A stretch of DNA of 64,000 bases, from positions 1-64,000 of the IMG/VR virus record IMGVR_UViG_3300008625_001464; one strand, given 5' to 3'. The translations under genes and the position numbers were made by a program. Numbering within the stretch: position 1 is the first letter of the stretch; the number at the start of each line of letters is the position of its first letter. Below, piece by piece: positions 13,804 to 21,989 of the stretch. Source of the DNA: a virus. The notes below the pieces were generated by a model. It was not told the origin of the DNA and did no database searches. It saw only the letters and a list, made by a program, of their open reading frames with translations.

Positions 13804-14613
13804 ATGAAAGATAAAGCGACAGAGACGCTTGAAAACATTTATCACAGAGGACAAGAAAAAATCTGGGACGGCCGAGTTGTGCTACGAGAACTTGTCGAAA
13901 AACACGGTGCCCCCCACGAGCTACCACCAGGAAAGAAGCGCGCCTTGCAGAATATTTTTGCAGTCATTCTTGCCGGTGAGGCCGCGGCCTGGAAAATATC
14001 TCTTCAATTGGCAGATAGCGTAGAAGAAGTTGAAGCGAGAATGGCTGCGACCAGTCAAGCGCATGACGAGGCGCGCCACTTTTACGTGATGCGAGACTAT
14101 TTGGAGTTGACTGACTACGTTCCCCGTCCCGTACCTCATCCCGTTCGCGAAGCATTGAGGATGGTAGTCTCTACTAAAAATTTATCGAAGAAGCTCCTCG
14201 GTATGCAATTAATGGTTGAACCGGTGGCTCTAACCATCTTTCAAGAGGTCCGACGTACTTCACCTGAACCAATATTGGCTGAGCTGCTTGAGTACTTTGA
14301 GAGGGACGAGGCTCGGCATGTTGCATTGGGCGTCTACCATCTCCCGTCAGTCGTGAAAGATCTATCCACGCCGCAGCTTATCTCTCTTATCATGTGGCAG
14401 ATGAGAGTGTTTATGCTCGAGCTTCATGGATTAAAAGAACTGCGTGAAGATTTTGAAGCCATCGGTCTAGACCCAAAAGACTTATTCGAGCTAGCAGAGA
14501 AAAAACAATTAAGCGCTCTTCAGGATTTTGTTGCCGAGCTGGGACTGAGCCCTAAGGTGTGGGAGCCAATACGTTATTTTATCCGTTGGCAGAAGGAAAG
14601 AATTCTGCAATGA
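13804..14613 (+). CDS. Ferritin-like di-iron carboxylate protein
   Basis: 269 residues from ATG 13804. All six ligands of a ferritin-like/R2-like di-iron site are visible in order: Glu59 (LAGEAAAW), Glu89 and His92 (HDEARHF), Glu139 (MVEPVAL), Glu169 and His172 (RDEARHVALG), in an all-helical protein. Members of this superfamily include ribonucleotide reductase R2, R2-like oxidases and N-oxygenases. It is not an obvious NrdB (too short and no NrdA nearby). A phage oxidase or oxygenase that works on a small molecule or a protein is the best guess. ATGA overlap with the next mini SH3-like gene. Confidence 0.83.
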   Translation: MKDKATETLENIYHRGQEKIWDGRVVLRELVEKHGAPHELPPGKKRALQNIFAVILAGEAAAWKISLQLADSVEEVEARMAATSQAHDEARHFYVMRDYLELTDYVPRPVPHPVREALRMVVSTKNLSKKLLGMQLMVEPVALTIFQEVRRTSPEPILAELLEYFERDEARHVALGVYHLPSVVKDLSTPQLISLIMWQMRVFMLELHGLKELREDFEAIGLDPKDLFELAEKKQLSALQDFVAELGLSPKVWEPIRYFIRWQKERILQ

Positions 14614-14837
14614 GGGTAGGAGATATTGTCAAGGTAAGAGATCATGTTGATATTAATGTGCATCGGTTTTTCGGTTTAGATACGCTCCAAAAAAAGAAAG
14701 AAACGAGGGTCGGTCTTATCATTGATTGCCAAGAGATGTATGATGGTTTCTGCGAATATGAAGTAATTTTTGAGGGGTGGTCTAGTTGGTTCCGTGATCT
14801 AGAGCTTGAGGTGCTTAATGAACAGGATATTCTCTAA
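14610..14837 (+). CDS. Mini SH3-like 'VGD' protein 7
   Basis: 75 residues, MRVGDIVKVRDHVDIN, then RVGLIIDCQEMYDG, YEVIFEGWSSWF and the tail ELEVLNEQDIL. It lies between the di-iron protein and the 2OG oxygenase and overlaps both. The GAGGTGCTTAATGA junction with the next gene is almost the same as the junction between mini SH3-like proteins 5 and 6, which suggests copying together with the gene end. Confidence 0.7.
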   Translation: MRVGDIVKVRDHVDINVHRFFGLDTLQKKKETRVGLIIDCQEMYDGFCEYEVIFEGWSSWFRDLELEVLNEQDIL

Positions 14838-15399
14838 AGAAAATAATGACATTTATAAATTAGACTTTAGATTTGATCAAGAAAAAATGGTTGAAGCTTA
14901 CCACATTGCGGAGGATCGAATCGGATTTTCTAGCGGTGTGGTTAATTGTATAAGCATCACAAAACGAGTTGATGGCTCATCCAGTAATCCTCGTGGAATA
15001 TTTTGGATGAACAATAAAGACTATAAAGAAGTGCAAGTCGAAAAGTACGTTGATGAAACGAAATATAGCAAATTCGAAGAGCTTTTAGAAGACACCTACT
15101 TCAGAAAAGTTTATGATGATATGTCTAGACGTTTTGTGATGGGACGTGTTCGAATATTGCGATTGGGCTCAAGAAAATGTTTAAGCTATCACCGCGATCC
15201 TGAACCGAGAATTCACATTCCGATTATAACAAACCCAGGAAGCATGATGATCGTTAATAATTTCGCAACTCATATGAAGGCAGATGGGTCTGCATATTTT
15301 ATGGACACAACGAAGTACCACACAGCCTTAAACGGCGGAGAAGAAGAACGTATACATCTCGTAGCAACTGTTCTCGAAAGGACAGATGAACGTCGGTGA
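14818..15399 (+). CDS. 2OG-Fe(II) oxygenase, aspartyl/asparaginyl hydroxylase-like
   Basis: 193 residues from ATG 14818. YHRDPEPRIHIPIITNP contains the HxD iron motif (His125, Asp127), the distal His168 lies in KYHTALNGG, and Arg178 (ERIHLV) would bind 2-oxoglutarate. The whole region (HxD - RIHIPI - about 30 residues - HTALN - RIHLV) matches the AspH-type fold. Such enzymes hydroxylate protein side chains or small molecules; phage members are common in marine genomes. The substrate is unknown. Overlaps neighbours on both sides. Confidence 0.82.
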   Translation: MNRIFSKENNDIYKLDFRFDQEKMVEAYHIAEDRIGFSSGVVNCISITKRVDGSSSNPRGIFWMNNKDYKEVQVEKYVDETKYSKFEELLEDTYFRKVYDDMSRRFVMGRVRILRLGSRKCLSYHRDPEPRIHIPIITNPGSMMIVNNFATHMKADGSAYFMDTTKYHTALNGGEEERIHLVATVLERTDERR

Positions 15400-15577
15400 T
15401 TTAGTCAACATAAGGGATCCCATCGACGACACAATAAAATGTGCTGTGCTGCTTTCCGTACCAACAAAAAATCCCTATGTCGGATACACTGCAGTTGTGC
15501 TACTCAACGGTAGAACATTTGAAATACTCTGGGAGACGCTCTTTGAGCTCAACAAAAAAGTGTGGGATGATACTTAA
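15386..15577 (+). CDS. Mini SH3-like 'VGD' protein 8
   Basis: 63 residues, MNVGDLVNIRDPIDDTIK, then YTAVVLLNGRTFEI. Overlaps the oxygenase gene by 14 bp. Last member of the array. It keeps the GD turn and the V-V-L-x-N-G strand-turn but has lost the C-terminal LNE motif. Confidence 0.66.
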   Translation: MNVGDLVNIRDPIDDTIKCAVLLSVPTKNPYVGYTAVVLLNGRTFEILWETLFELNKKVWDDT

Positions 15578-15586
15578 TACATTGGA

Positions 15587-15883
15587 ATGAATAAGGTTGG
15601 CGGGCTCCTTTTTTTATTAACCTTGTGCGCATGCGCGCACACAGGCCCGAGTAGACGCACCGCTGAAAGGTGCACCCCACTGCTCGAAGAAATTCTTATC
15701 ATCCAAGATTTTAGAGAAGAATTAAATCAAGAGATCGCAGTCGCTATCCATAGTCGTAAAGCGGGGGAGCTCACAAAAGAGCAGTACCACGAAATATTTG
15801 AGCTGTGGTTAAGCCGTGAAAACGGATTACGTTCTTACGTGACAGAATTATATGACAGAGCTTACAAGACAGGATGCTTATAG
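15587..15883 (+). CDS. Predicted lipoprotein
   Basis: 98 residues. KVGGLLFLLTLCACAHTG has a lipobox with Cys14 (LTLC) or Cys16 (LCAC). The mature part is helical and charged with a C-terminal Cys. It could be an outer-membrane spanin-like subunit for the anchored coiled-coil protein at 11314, but the two genes are 4 kb apart, so that is weak. RBS is poor. Confidence 0.62.
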   Translation: MNKVGGLLFLLTLCACAHTGPSRRTAERCTPLLEEILIIQDFREELNQEIAVAIHSRKAGELTKEQYHEIFELWLSRENGLRSYVTELYDRAYKTGCL

Positions 15884-15933
15884 TGTGTAAACGTAACAGT
15901 CTATTATTACAATATGTTAAGTGAGGGGTTAGT

Positions 15934-16428
15934 TTGAGTAACATAGTAGAACGAGCTAAACAATTTGCATTGGAACACCACAAGGGTCAAGTTCATGGTC
16001 CGAGACCTTTTTGGCACCACCTTAGAGATGTTGTGAATGTTTTGAAAGAATTCGGCGTGAAGGACGCAGATCTTCTTGCTGCTGCATGGCTTCACGACGT
16101 AGTTGAAGATACATCAGTTACTATAACTAAGGTTAAGACAGAATTTGGTGATCGGGTCGGTGTACTAGTTGATGCATTGACCGACGGTCCGGGAAAGACG
16201 AGAGCAGAAAAGAAAGCGAAGCCGTACCGCATGCTCCCTACAATTCCTGGTGCAACAACAGTGAAGGTAGCTGATCGAATCGCAAACGTCCGTTTTTCCC
16301 ATAAGCAGCACGCGCAACGTTATCTGACATGCTACAAGACAGAGCATCCAGGTTTTTTGAAAGCCCTGCGAGTGCAGGATGAGCTAAAAGAAATGTGGCA
16401 TCATTTAGACTCATTGCTGACCGATTAA
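15934..16428 (+). CDS. HD-domain hydrolase, SpoT/MESH1-like
   Basis: 164 residues, TTG start at 15934 preceded by GAGGGGTT. His29 (FWHHLRDV), HD at 54-55 (AWLHDVVEDT), ED at 58-59 and Asp114 (VKVADRIANV) match the metal and catalytic pattern of the (p)ppGpp hydrolase domain of SpoT and stand-alone MESH1. There is no synthetase domain. A likely role is degrading (p)ppGpp or a related nucleotide, which fits a stress-control theme with the PrkA/SpoVR locus downstream. A terminator follows. Confidence 0.82.
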   Translation: MSNIVERAKQFALEHHKGQVHGPRPFWHHLRDVVNVLKEFGVKDADLLAAAWLHDVVEDTSVTITKVKTEFGDRVGVLVDALTDGPGKTRAEKKAKPYRMLPTIPGATTVKVADRIANVRFSHKQHAQRYLTCYKTEHPGFLKALRVQDELKEMWHHLDSLLTD

Positions 16429-16431
16429 TAT

Positions 16432-16454
16432 AAAGGGCAGTTAGCTCTTTTTTT
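16432..16454 (+). terminator. Intrinsic terminator after the HD gene
   Basis: AAAGGGC (16432-16438), loop AGTTA, GCTCTTT (16444-16450) with one G-U pair, then TTTT. It closes the mini SH3-like array operon. Confidence 0.75.
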
Positions 16455-16643
16455 AGGTTTACAGCAATAATATTAATATGCTGGGGTGACTATTTAGTTG
16501 CAAAGATAGAGCTTTGTGAGAGAGTCGACATTTTGAAGGCTGTAATTGAGGACAGTTCCAGCCAGAAGCAATATTTAGTAACCAGATCACCTGCTTCAGG
16601 TTGTGGTGTGTGTACACGCTTAAGTCCTCGAGGGAATGCTAGA
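16455..16643 (+). other. Leader region of the tagged-protein cluster
   Basis: About 190 bp between the terminator and the first leader-tagged gene. An in-frame upstream start (TTG 16533) would extend the protein, but the leader motif begins at ATG 16644 in this gene as in its ten siblings, so I treat this stretch as non-coding. No promoter of the GTGCAA/TACAAT type is present. A different, perhaps late, promoter class is expected here. Confidence 0.45.
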
Positions 16644-16979
16644 ATGAAAATAACAAAAAGACACCTTAGAAAGATTATTAAAGAAGCCATTAATGAGGCC
16701 CGTGAACCGATGACTCCGGATTATGTTTTTAATGCATTGACGAAGGGAAAAAGCGCTCGCACAGGGACGCCGTTCATCGATACAGCTATGGACGGACTCG
16801 CGACCGGTGATGGTCGCATAGTCGCCAATGCTATTATGGACGCGCTATGGGTTGATGATCCTCCCGTGGGTGCAGATAAAGAATTAGAAGGTCTCGTGCT
16901 TGACCTACCTCCCGACGCTGACGAATACGATCTAGCTGCCGTCGCAGCAGAGTGGGGAACCCGGCACTTCAGAGGCTAA
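16644..16979 (+). CDS. Leader-tagged protein 1
   Basis: 111 residues starting MKITKRHLRKIIKEAINEA. After the leader the protein is acidic and helical (GLATGDGRIVANAIMDALW ... LEGLVLDLPPDADEY). GAGGGA precedes the ATG. The leader contains the I-K-E tripeptide expected of a T4-type prohead protease site. The remainder is not recognised. Confidence 0.7.
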   Translation: MKITKRHLRKIIKEAINEAREPMTPDYVFNALTKGKSARTGTPFIDTAMDGLATGDGRIVANAIMDALWVDDPPVGADKELEGLVLDLPPDADEYDLAAVAAEWGTRHFRG

Positions 16980-17004
16980 AGACTTTATTTAGGAGAATAA
17001 TGTT

Positions 17005-17415
17005 ATGTTAGAACTATTACAAGCGTGCTGGAATTTAGTAGCAGGACTTGTTGCGTCTCTTTGGGGACTAGTGGTTACGGTATCGGTTTTAGTTGGTGAT
17101 GTTTTGCTACATCTTCATACCGACGCTCCTCGTCTTGAGGGGTTGGTGGTTGGTGTCACGCTAGCGTGGTTGCTTCTTCGCCGAGATCGTCATCCGGTAT
17201 TACGCGTCTTAAGTGCACCTTTGAAATTGGTGCTCGATGTTTTAGACCTCGCCTGGGATCAGGTTGTAGAAGTAGCAAGTGATGGTTGGAATATCATTAA
17301 CGGTTCCATTCGAGGAGCGGTAGGTTGGTGTTGGGGTAAGATTTCCAGCACTGGCTCATGGGTAATGAATAGATTACGTGCGCTCAAAGCACGATTAGAA
17401 AAAGCTGGAGAATAA
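17005..17415 (+). CDS. Membrane protein without the leader
   Basis: 136 residues, TAGGAGAATAATGTT start context. Two hydrophobic segments (WNLVAGLVASLWGLVVTVSVLVG and GLVVGVTLAWLLL), then an amphipathic helical domain rich in Trp and a basic C-terminus (RLRALKARLEKAGE). It sits between tagged proteins 1 and 2, so it may belong to the same particle. No family recognised; it could also be a holin-like protein. Confidence 0.65.
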   Translation: MLELLQACWNLVAGLVASLWGLVVTVSVLVGDVLLHLHTDAPRLEGLVVGVTLAWLLLRRDRHPVLRVLSAPLKLVLDVLDLAWDQVVEVASDGWNIINGSIRGAVGWCWGKISSTGSWVMNRLRALKARLEKAGE

Positions 17416-17416
17416 A

Positions 17417-17830
17417 ATGAAGATGTCCAAAAGACAATTAAGAAAAATTATTAGAGAAGTAGCTGCAGAGTCTGAACACGGTGACTTTTCAAAGAATTCC
17501 ATAATCCGAGCCGCCCGGCCGGAGATCAGCGGTTTCAGTCCTGACGGCAGCTCTGGCAGTTCTGGTTATCCTGGCCCTGCCGATTGGAAGTTGTATCCAC
17601 CAGAAACCATGGACGAAGCTGAAGGCTGGATCGCCGCTGCTATAGAGATGAACGATGGGTTGATGAAGGCTGAAGAAGCCCTTGAGAAAGGAGAGTTCTA
17701 CGAGGCGCGAGATGCTTTTGTTAAATATGTCTATCCTGTGCAGATAAAATTTGAAGAGCACGGTGCCGCAGATACCGAAGGTAGAAGGGTAGCTGCTTCG
17801 TGGCTGGAAGATAAAGGATTTAGATGGTAA
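17417..17830 (+). CDS. Leader-tagged protein 2
   Basis: 137 residues starting MKMSKRQLRKIIREVAAES. After the leader comes a flexible Ser/Gly/Pro stretch (DGSSGSSGYPGPAD), then a helical domain (AIEMNDGLMKAEEALEKGEFYEARDAF) reminiscent of a single TPR-like hairpin. ATG follows the preceding stop by one base. Confidence 0.72.
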   Translation: MKMSKRQLRKIIREVAAESEHGDFSKNSIIRAARPEISGFSPDGSSGSSGYPGPADWKLYPPETMDEAEGWIAAAIEMNDGLMKAEEALEKGEFYEARDAFVKYVYPVQIKFEEHGAADTEGRRVAASWLEDKGFRW

Positions 17831-17831
17831 A

Positions 17832-18290
17832 ATGAAAATTACAAAGAGACAGCTCAAAAGAATTATTAGAGAAGAAAAACGAAAAATGATGGATGAGTGT
17901 CCTGGTGATATGGACATGGGTCACTCCGCTGACGTCGTTGAAATTAGTCCAGAACCCGTTGAGTCTGATTCTGGGTTGATGGCAGAGACAACCTCTGCTG
18001 ACGGTGAGCTAGTTGTTGAAATGGAACTAGCAAGTAGGGCCCTCGAACAAGTTGTTGAGTCAGTCCAGAATGCTGCTCATCTATGCCCGGATTGTACCGG
18101 TCCAGTAGCTGCTCAAGCTCAGATAATGGAAGCAATGGTCGCACAGGCCGAAGCCCTCCAGGAGATGCTGGAGGCACAAGCTGGTCTTGTTGCAGAATCT
18201 GTTGAACTTGACTTTACAGGCGATGTCGGTGAGCTTCCTGGTGAAGATGCCTTCGCTATAGGTTACACAGCCGGCTCTCAAGGGTTATAA
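17832..18290 (+). CDS. Leader-tagged protein 3
   Basis: 152 residues starting MKITKRQLKRIIREEKRKMM. The rest is very acidic and Ala/Gln/Glu-rich (VVEMELASRALEQVVESVQN; MVAQAEALQEMLEAQAGL), predicted coiled coil, resembling scaffold or internal-protein composition. TAAAATG junction with the previous gene. Confidence 0.72.
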   Translation: MKITKRQLKRIIREEKRKMMDECPGDMDMGHSADVVEISPEPVESDSGLMAETTSADGELVVEMELASRALEQVVESVQNAAHLCPDCTGPVAAQAQIMEAMVAQAEALQEMLEAQAGLVAESVELDFTGDVGELPGEDAFAIGYTAGSQGL

Positions 18291-18295
18291 TACAA

Positions 18296-18829
18296 ATGAA
18301 GGTTACACGACAGCGCCTCAGACAGATCATCAAGGAAGAGCTTGGTTCAATCGTAACGGGTAGGGAAAAAGGGATGCAAGTTTCAGAGCACCCACCTGCA
18401 GGGACAACAGGTCTGGAGATTGGAGATGTCGTGTATCTTACACCTGAGGCATACGGTGATGCTGACCTACATAAGTTTGGTAGCGATTGGCCACCGATAA
18501 CAGTCACAGAACTTGGCAACGTCGAAGATCTCCACGGTACAACTGTACCTGCGAAAACAGACCCACCGTCTGACTGGGATTGGGTCGCTGGTGCAACCGG
18601 GCCTGGATTTGTTGGAGAGTATGAAGCTGCTCCAGGTCTTGGGAACCACGAAGATCTTGTTTTTCCGATGCATGCTATCGATTGGGAATACACAAAACGA
18701 GGACCCAAAGAACCGTGGAAGATGCCTCCGGGACCAGGAATGTACGTCGGCGGATCCGAGCAATGGGATAACGTTACAGAGTCATATTCATTGTTAGACG
18801 CGCTAGGGTTAAGGAAGACACCAAAATGA
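18296..18829 (+). CDS. Leader-tagged protein 4
   Basis: 177 residues starting MKVTRQRLRQIIKEELGSI. The body is different from its siblings: Pro/Gly/Trp-rich and apparently globular (GLEIGDVVYLTPEAYGD ... WDWVAGATGPGFVGEYEAAP). The GDVVYLTPEAYG part could be a beta-barrel. Overlaps the giant protein gene by 4 bp. Confidence 0.72.
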   Translation: MKVTRQRLRQIIKEELGSIVTGREKGMQVSEHPPAGTTGLEIGDVVYLTPEAYGDADLHKFGSDWPPITVTELGNVEDLHGTTVPAKTDPPSDWDWVAGATGPGFVGEYEAAPGLGNHEDLVFPMHAIDWEYTKRGPKEPWKMPPGPGMYVGGSEQWDNVTESYSLLDALGLRKTPK

Positions 18830-21657
18830 AAACGCAATTTTACGGTGCGGCGCTTACGCGGAGGCTGCAGGAAGAGCGGGAAACAATATTATTTGAATTA
18901 GCTAAGGAGAAGAAAAGCTTACGTCTTTTGTTCGAAGCTTCAGGTAATCCCCAGTTCGATGCGTTAGCTCTTCAATTAGAGCTGATCCAATTAAATGAGT
19001 TCATTCTACCTGAAAGTCGCCTTCTGGTTTCCTGTGGTCTGGATCTAAAGAGTAGAATTGTTGAGGGGACCGTCAGGGAAATTCAAGAATATTATGAGTT
19101 AACTGACGAAGAAGCCGAGGTACTACGCGAGGGATTTTGGGATGCTGTCCAGTCTGGAATTGGAAACTTTGCGGGTGGCGTTGATAAAGTTTTAAAGAAA
19201 GTTAAACTAAAGAAAGAGCCCGCGGGGTGGGACCAGGCACAAAAGATATTTCAAAAAGTTGCAGAAAAAGAAGGAAACCAAGTAGTCAAAGACCTTGTGA
19301 AAGCAATTGACGAGGAAGCCAGAGAGCTTGAATCAGGTCTCGGTTCTGGAAAGAACGACCTTACTTTTCCGTACAACAAGCATTCAAATGTGTTCCAGTC
19401 TGGTGTTAATACAATCGCTTCCGTTTACGACACCGTTGTCGACGCGACAGACAAAGATGCAGGTGCTGAGGGGTATCTCCCTGTTGAAGTAGCCAACGAG
19501 ATAATCGAGCAATTGCGGATTATTGTCAACAAATATATCGCTGATGTTGAACGAGAAAAAGGTGGGATGTACGTTTCTTTCGGAGGAACAGGCGAGGCTA
19601 TAGCAGACGAAAAAGCATTGCCAGCTCGAGAAGCCTACACCCGTTACGAAAGATTACTTCAAGAAGCAGAAGAGGGTGAAGCGCAGTTAGACCCAGAAGA
19701 GGAATACGAAAAGATTATGCGGGGTCAAGATTCCCCCACATTTAAGCGTATGTCTTCTATGAAGGCGCCTGTGATTATTGCTGGACTTGGTGTTTCGCTT
19801 GCCGCGCTGGGGTGGATGTCACAAATGCCCTGGTTCCAGGATCTTATTTTACGGATTCTAGGTCTAGAGAAACCTACAGGCCCAAAGATTGTAGATGAAA
19901 TCAAGGCCGCACCTCCCTTTCAGTTTTCGGGTGACTTAAAAAGCGGAGAAGGACTGACACAGTTTTTCGAAAGAGCCGTTGAAGGTGCTCCCGATCTCGG
20001 TCCGAATGCATCATCAGATAATTTTCTTAAAGTTGCTGAAAAGCTCGGCGGGGGTGATCTTGACAAGGGCCTAAAAAATATAGCATCTTTTACAGAGGGT
20101 GCAGGTGATCCTGGTGCTGCATACACCGCGCTAAAGGGTTTAGCAGATAGTGGCAAGTCAATGCCCATCGGAGAATTCTTCAAACAGGCAACAGAAATGT
20201 CTGGCACAGGTGGTACAATTTTTGCAGTCCACCCTGGTGAGAAGATAGCACAGGGTGTTGCAAAGAAAGTTGTTAAAGAGGTTGTTAAGGGTGGTGTAAA
20301 GTCTGCCGGCGGCGGTGGCGCCGCGGCGGCAGTAGCCACAATGACAGCTGCAGGACCTATTTTAGCCGGTATTGGTCTTGGTGCTGTTGTCGCCGGTGCA
20401 TCGTTAGCTGCGATCCGACAGCGGGCCAAGAAAAAATCTCGAATGGGAGTATTGAACGATTTGTTAGCTACGCTGAATTTGGTCGAACCAAAACCGGTGG
20501 ACCTACCTCCCCAGGAAGATGTAACGGTCCAGGTTGTGCTTACCAACCCCGAAGAGGGTGAGGTAGTCGAAGGTCGCAGATACAACAAGTATAGCCTCGT
20601 AAATGCCCTGTATGACCCCATGGACGAAGCGACGGTGGTGGCCATGGCTGGTCTTGAGGGTGACCCTGACTTAGAGAAGACAGGCGGAAAATTGAGTTTT
20701 ATGTTACCAAGCGTTGCTTTAACTGATCCCGCGCCGAAAGTAGCGGACATCGACGAAATTCCAGATGTCATTAAAGGAATTAATGCTAAGTTACCTGATT
20801 TAGATCTGGACGATCCGACGGTAAATGTAAAAGTTGTTGACAACAGAAAAGCAAAAAAGACGAAACCAGTTAAGCCTCCCGTTCCAGTTGTTCCTGACAA
20901 TATTGCAAAGGGAGAGCATGCAGTCTGCGTATTCACTGTAAAGGATGGTGCAGAGGTATGGAGAATCTTAAAGAAGGTAACGTATAGGAAATATGCTTCT
21001 GATGCGAAGAAATCCGGTGATAAGGATGCACCAAAGTTTGCTGATCGCTACAAGCGATATGACGATATTCTAGCCAGCCTAAGAGCCGACGGCGTGTTCG
21101 TTGATACTCCCGAGCTAGAGAAAGAGTTAACGCAAATTTCCAGTGGACCTCAGGGAGATCAGTACAAAGCAACCTACACCAGGACCCGAAAGAACAAGAA
21201 GACAGGTGAAACCACTCGCAAAAAGTCAGTGACAGGTGGGTACACAACAGCTGGAGAAGTTGCCTCAATCGGTGATATCAGGAAGAACATTAAGGGTGCA
21301 GGAAACAAGCGCCCCCGCGGGGTAGACAAGTACACAGTGATTTACCTTGTAGGAAATGATGTACTAAGTGCTGTTGAAAAAGCTGGAATGAGCAAGGACG
21401 AGGCAAAGAATATCATCATGGCAGCCCTGTCAAAATGGTCAAACGACGAAAAGCGTCCTAAGATGAAAGACCTCGGTGTAACAGACGACGCAGTAGCTGG
21501 CGTTTTACGGTCGGCTAGCCTTGCAGAAACCTATCAAATATCTACCGGCCGACAGAGAGTTATGGTGGTAGGTGTGAAACAATTCTCAAAGATCCTAAGA
21601 GAAAACCATGCCGCAAATGAATTGGGAAGGTGGCAAAAGTTAGCAGGGATCAGATGA
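18826..21657 (+). CDS. Large (943-residue) membrane-associated virion-type protein
   Basis: Starts MKTQFYGAALTRRLQEE with AAGGAAG upstream; it lacks the MKITKRQ leader but sits in the middle of the tagged cluster. Helical N-terminal 300 residues. One transmembrane segment follows at about 313-350 (APVIIAGLGVSLAALGW), then a second, glycine/alanine-rich one at about 495-530. A basic/mixed C-terminal half has Lys-rich linkers and ends NELGRWQKLAGIR. Size and membrane segments recall phage internal (ejected) virion proteins. That is inference; no domain was recognised. Confidence 0.72.
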   Translation: MKTQFYGAALTRRLQEERETILFELAKEKKSLRLLFEASGNPQFDALALQLELIQLNEFILPESRLLVSCGLDLKSRIVEGTVREIQEYYELTDEEAEVLREGFWDAVQSGIGNFAGGVDKVLKKVKLKKEPAGWDQAQKIFQKVAEKEGNQVVKDLVKAIDEEARELESGLGSGKNDLTFPYNKHSNVFQSGVNTIASVYDTVVDATDKDAGAEGYLPVEVANEIIEQLRIIVNKYIADVEREKGGMYVSFGGTGEAIADEKALPAREAYTRYERLLQEAEEGEAQLDPEEEYEKIMRGQDSPTFKRMSSMKAPVIIAGLGVSLAALGWMSQMPWFQDLILRILGLEKPTGPKIVDEIKAAPPFQFSGDLKSGEGLTQFFERAVEGAPDLGPNASSDNFLKVAEKLGGGDLDKGLKNIASFTEGAGDPGAAYTALKGLADSGKSMPIGEFFKQATEMSGTGGTIFAVHPGEKIAQGVAKKVVKEVVKGGVKSAGGGGAAAAVATMTAAGPILAGIGLGAVVAGASLAAIRQRAKKKSRMGVLNDLLATLNLVEPKPVDLPPQEDVTVQVVLTNPEEGEVVEGRRYNKYSLVNALYDPMDEATVVAMAGLEGDPDLEKTGGKLSFMLPSVALTDPAPKVADIDEIPDVIKGINAKLPDLDLDDPTVNVKVVDNRKAKKTKPVKPPVPVVPDNIAKGEHAVCVFTVKDGAEVWRILKKVTYRKYASDAKKSGDKDAPKFADRYKRYDDILASLRADGVFVDTPELEKELTQISSGPQGDQYKATYTRTRKNKKTGETTRKKSVTGGYTTAGEVASIGDIRKNIKGAGNKRPRGVDKYTVIYLVGNDVLSAVEKAGMSKDEAKNIIMAALSKWSNDEKRPKMKDLGVTDDAVAGVLRSASLAETYQISTGRQRVMVVGVKQFSKILRENHAANELGRWQKLAGIR

Positions 21658-21986
21658 AAATCACAAGGCGACAGCTAAGAAGAATAATCAAAGAGCAGAT
21701 GTCAAACCCACAGGTTGGGTTTAAGCCGCTGGAGTCTTTCCAGATCCCATATCGCAATTATGGGTATGAGGGTCGTAGGATCATTGATCGAGATCGAGCG
21801 TGGCTTGAATTTGTTCCAAAGGGTTCACCACCAAAGACTCAAGAAGACATGTTTAGAACAGTAACACTTTTAGATAGCGATGATCCAGAAATAGGGCTCG
21901 CTATGGCAACTGTGCACGCTCCGAAGTCTGCCGGTCCGGTGGAAAGCTATGACGTTTACAGCGTATACGCTACCACTACAGGATAA
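21654..21986 (+). CDS. Leader-tagged protein 5
   Basis: 110 residues from ATG 21654 (ATGA overlap), MKITRRQLRRIIKEQMSN, then a small beta-rich domain (YRNYGYEGRRIIDRDRAWLE ... YDVYSVYATT). No acidic coiled coil here, showing that the leader is attached to different folds. Confidence 0.72.
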   Translation: MKITRRQLRRIIKEQMSNPQVGFKPLESFQIPYRNYGYEGRRIIDRDRAWLEFVPKGSPPKTQEDMFRTVTLLDSDDPEIGLAMATVHAPKSAGPVESYDVYSVYATTTG

Positions 21987-21989
21987 ATA

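Noticed and set aside
11314-15883. Spanin pair formed by the anchored coiled-coil protein (11314) and the lipoprotein (15587)
   Set aside because: Spanin genes are normally adjacent or nested; these are 4 kb apart with unrelated genes between, and no lysin or holin was recognised nearby.
16533-16643. N-terminal extension of leader-tagged protein 1 from TTG 16533
   Set aside because: Ten siblings begin directly with the leader and a ribosome-binding site precedes ATG 16644.
19920-20936. 338-codon minus-strand frame opposite the 943-residue protein
   Set aside because: Low-complexity Ser/Thr/Pro translation typical of an antisense shadow; the plus-strand gene explains the openness.
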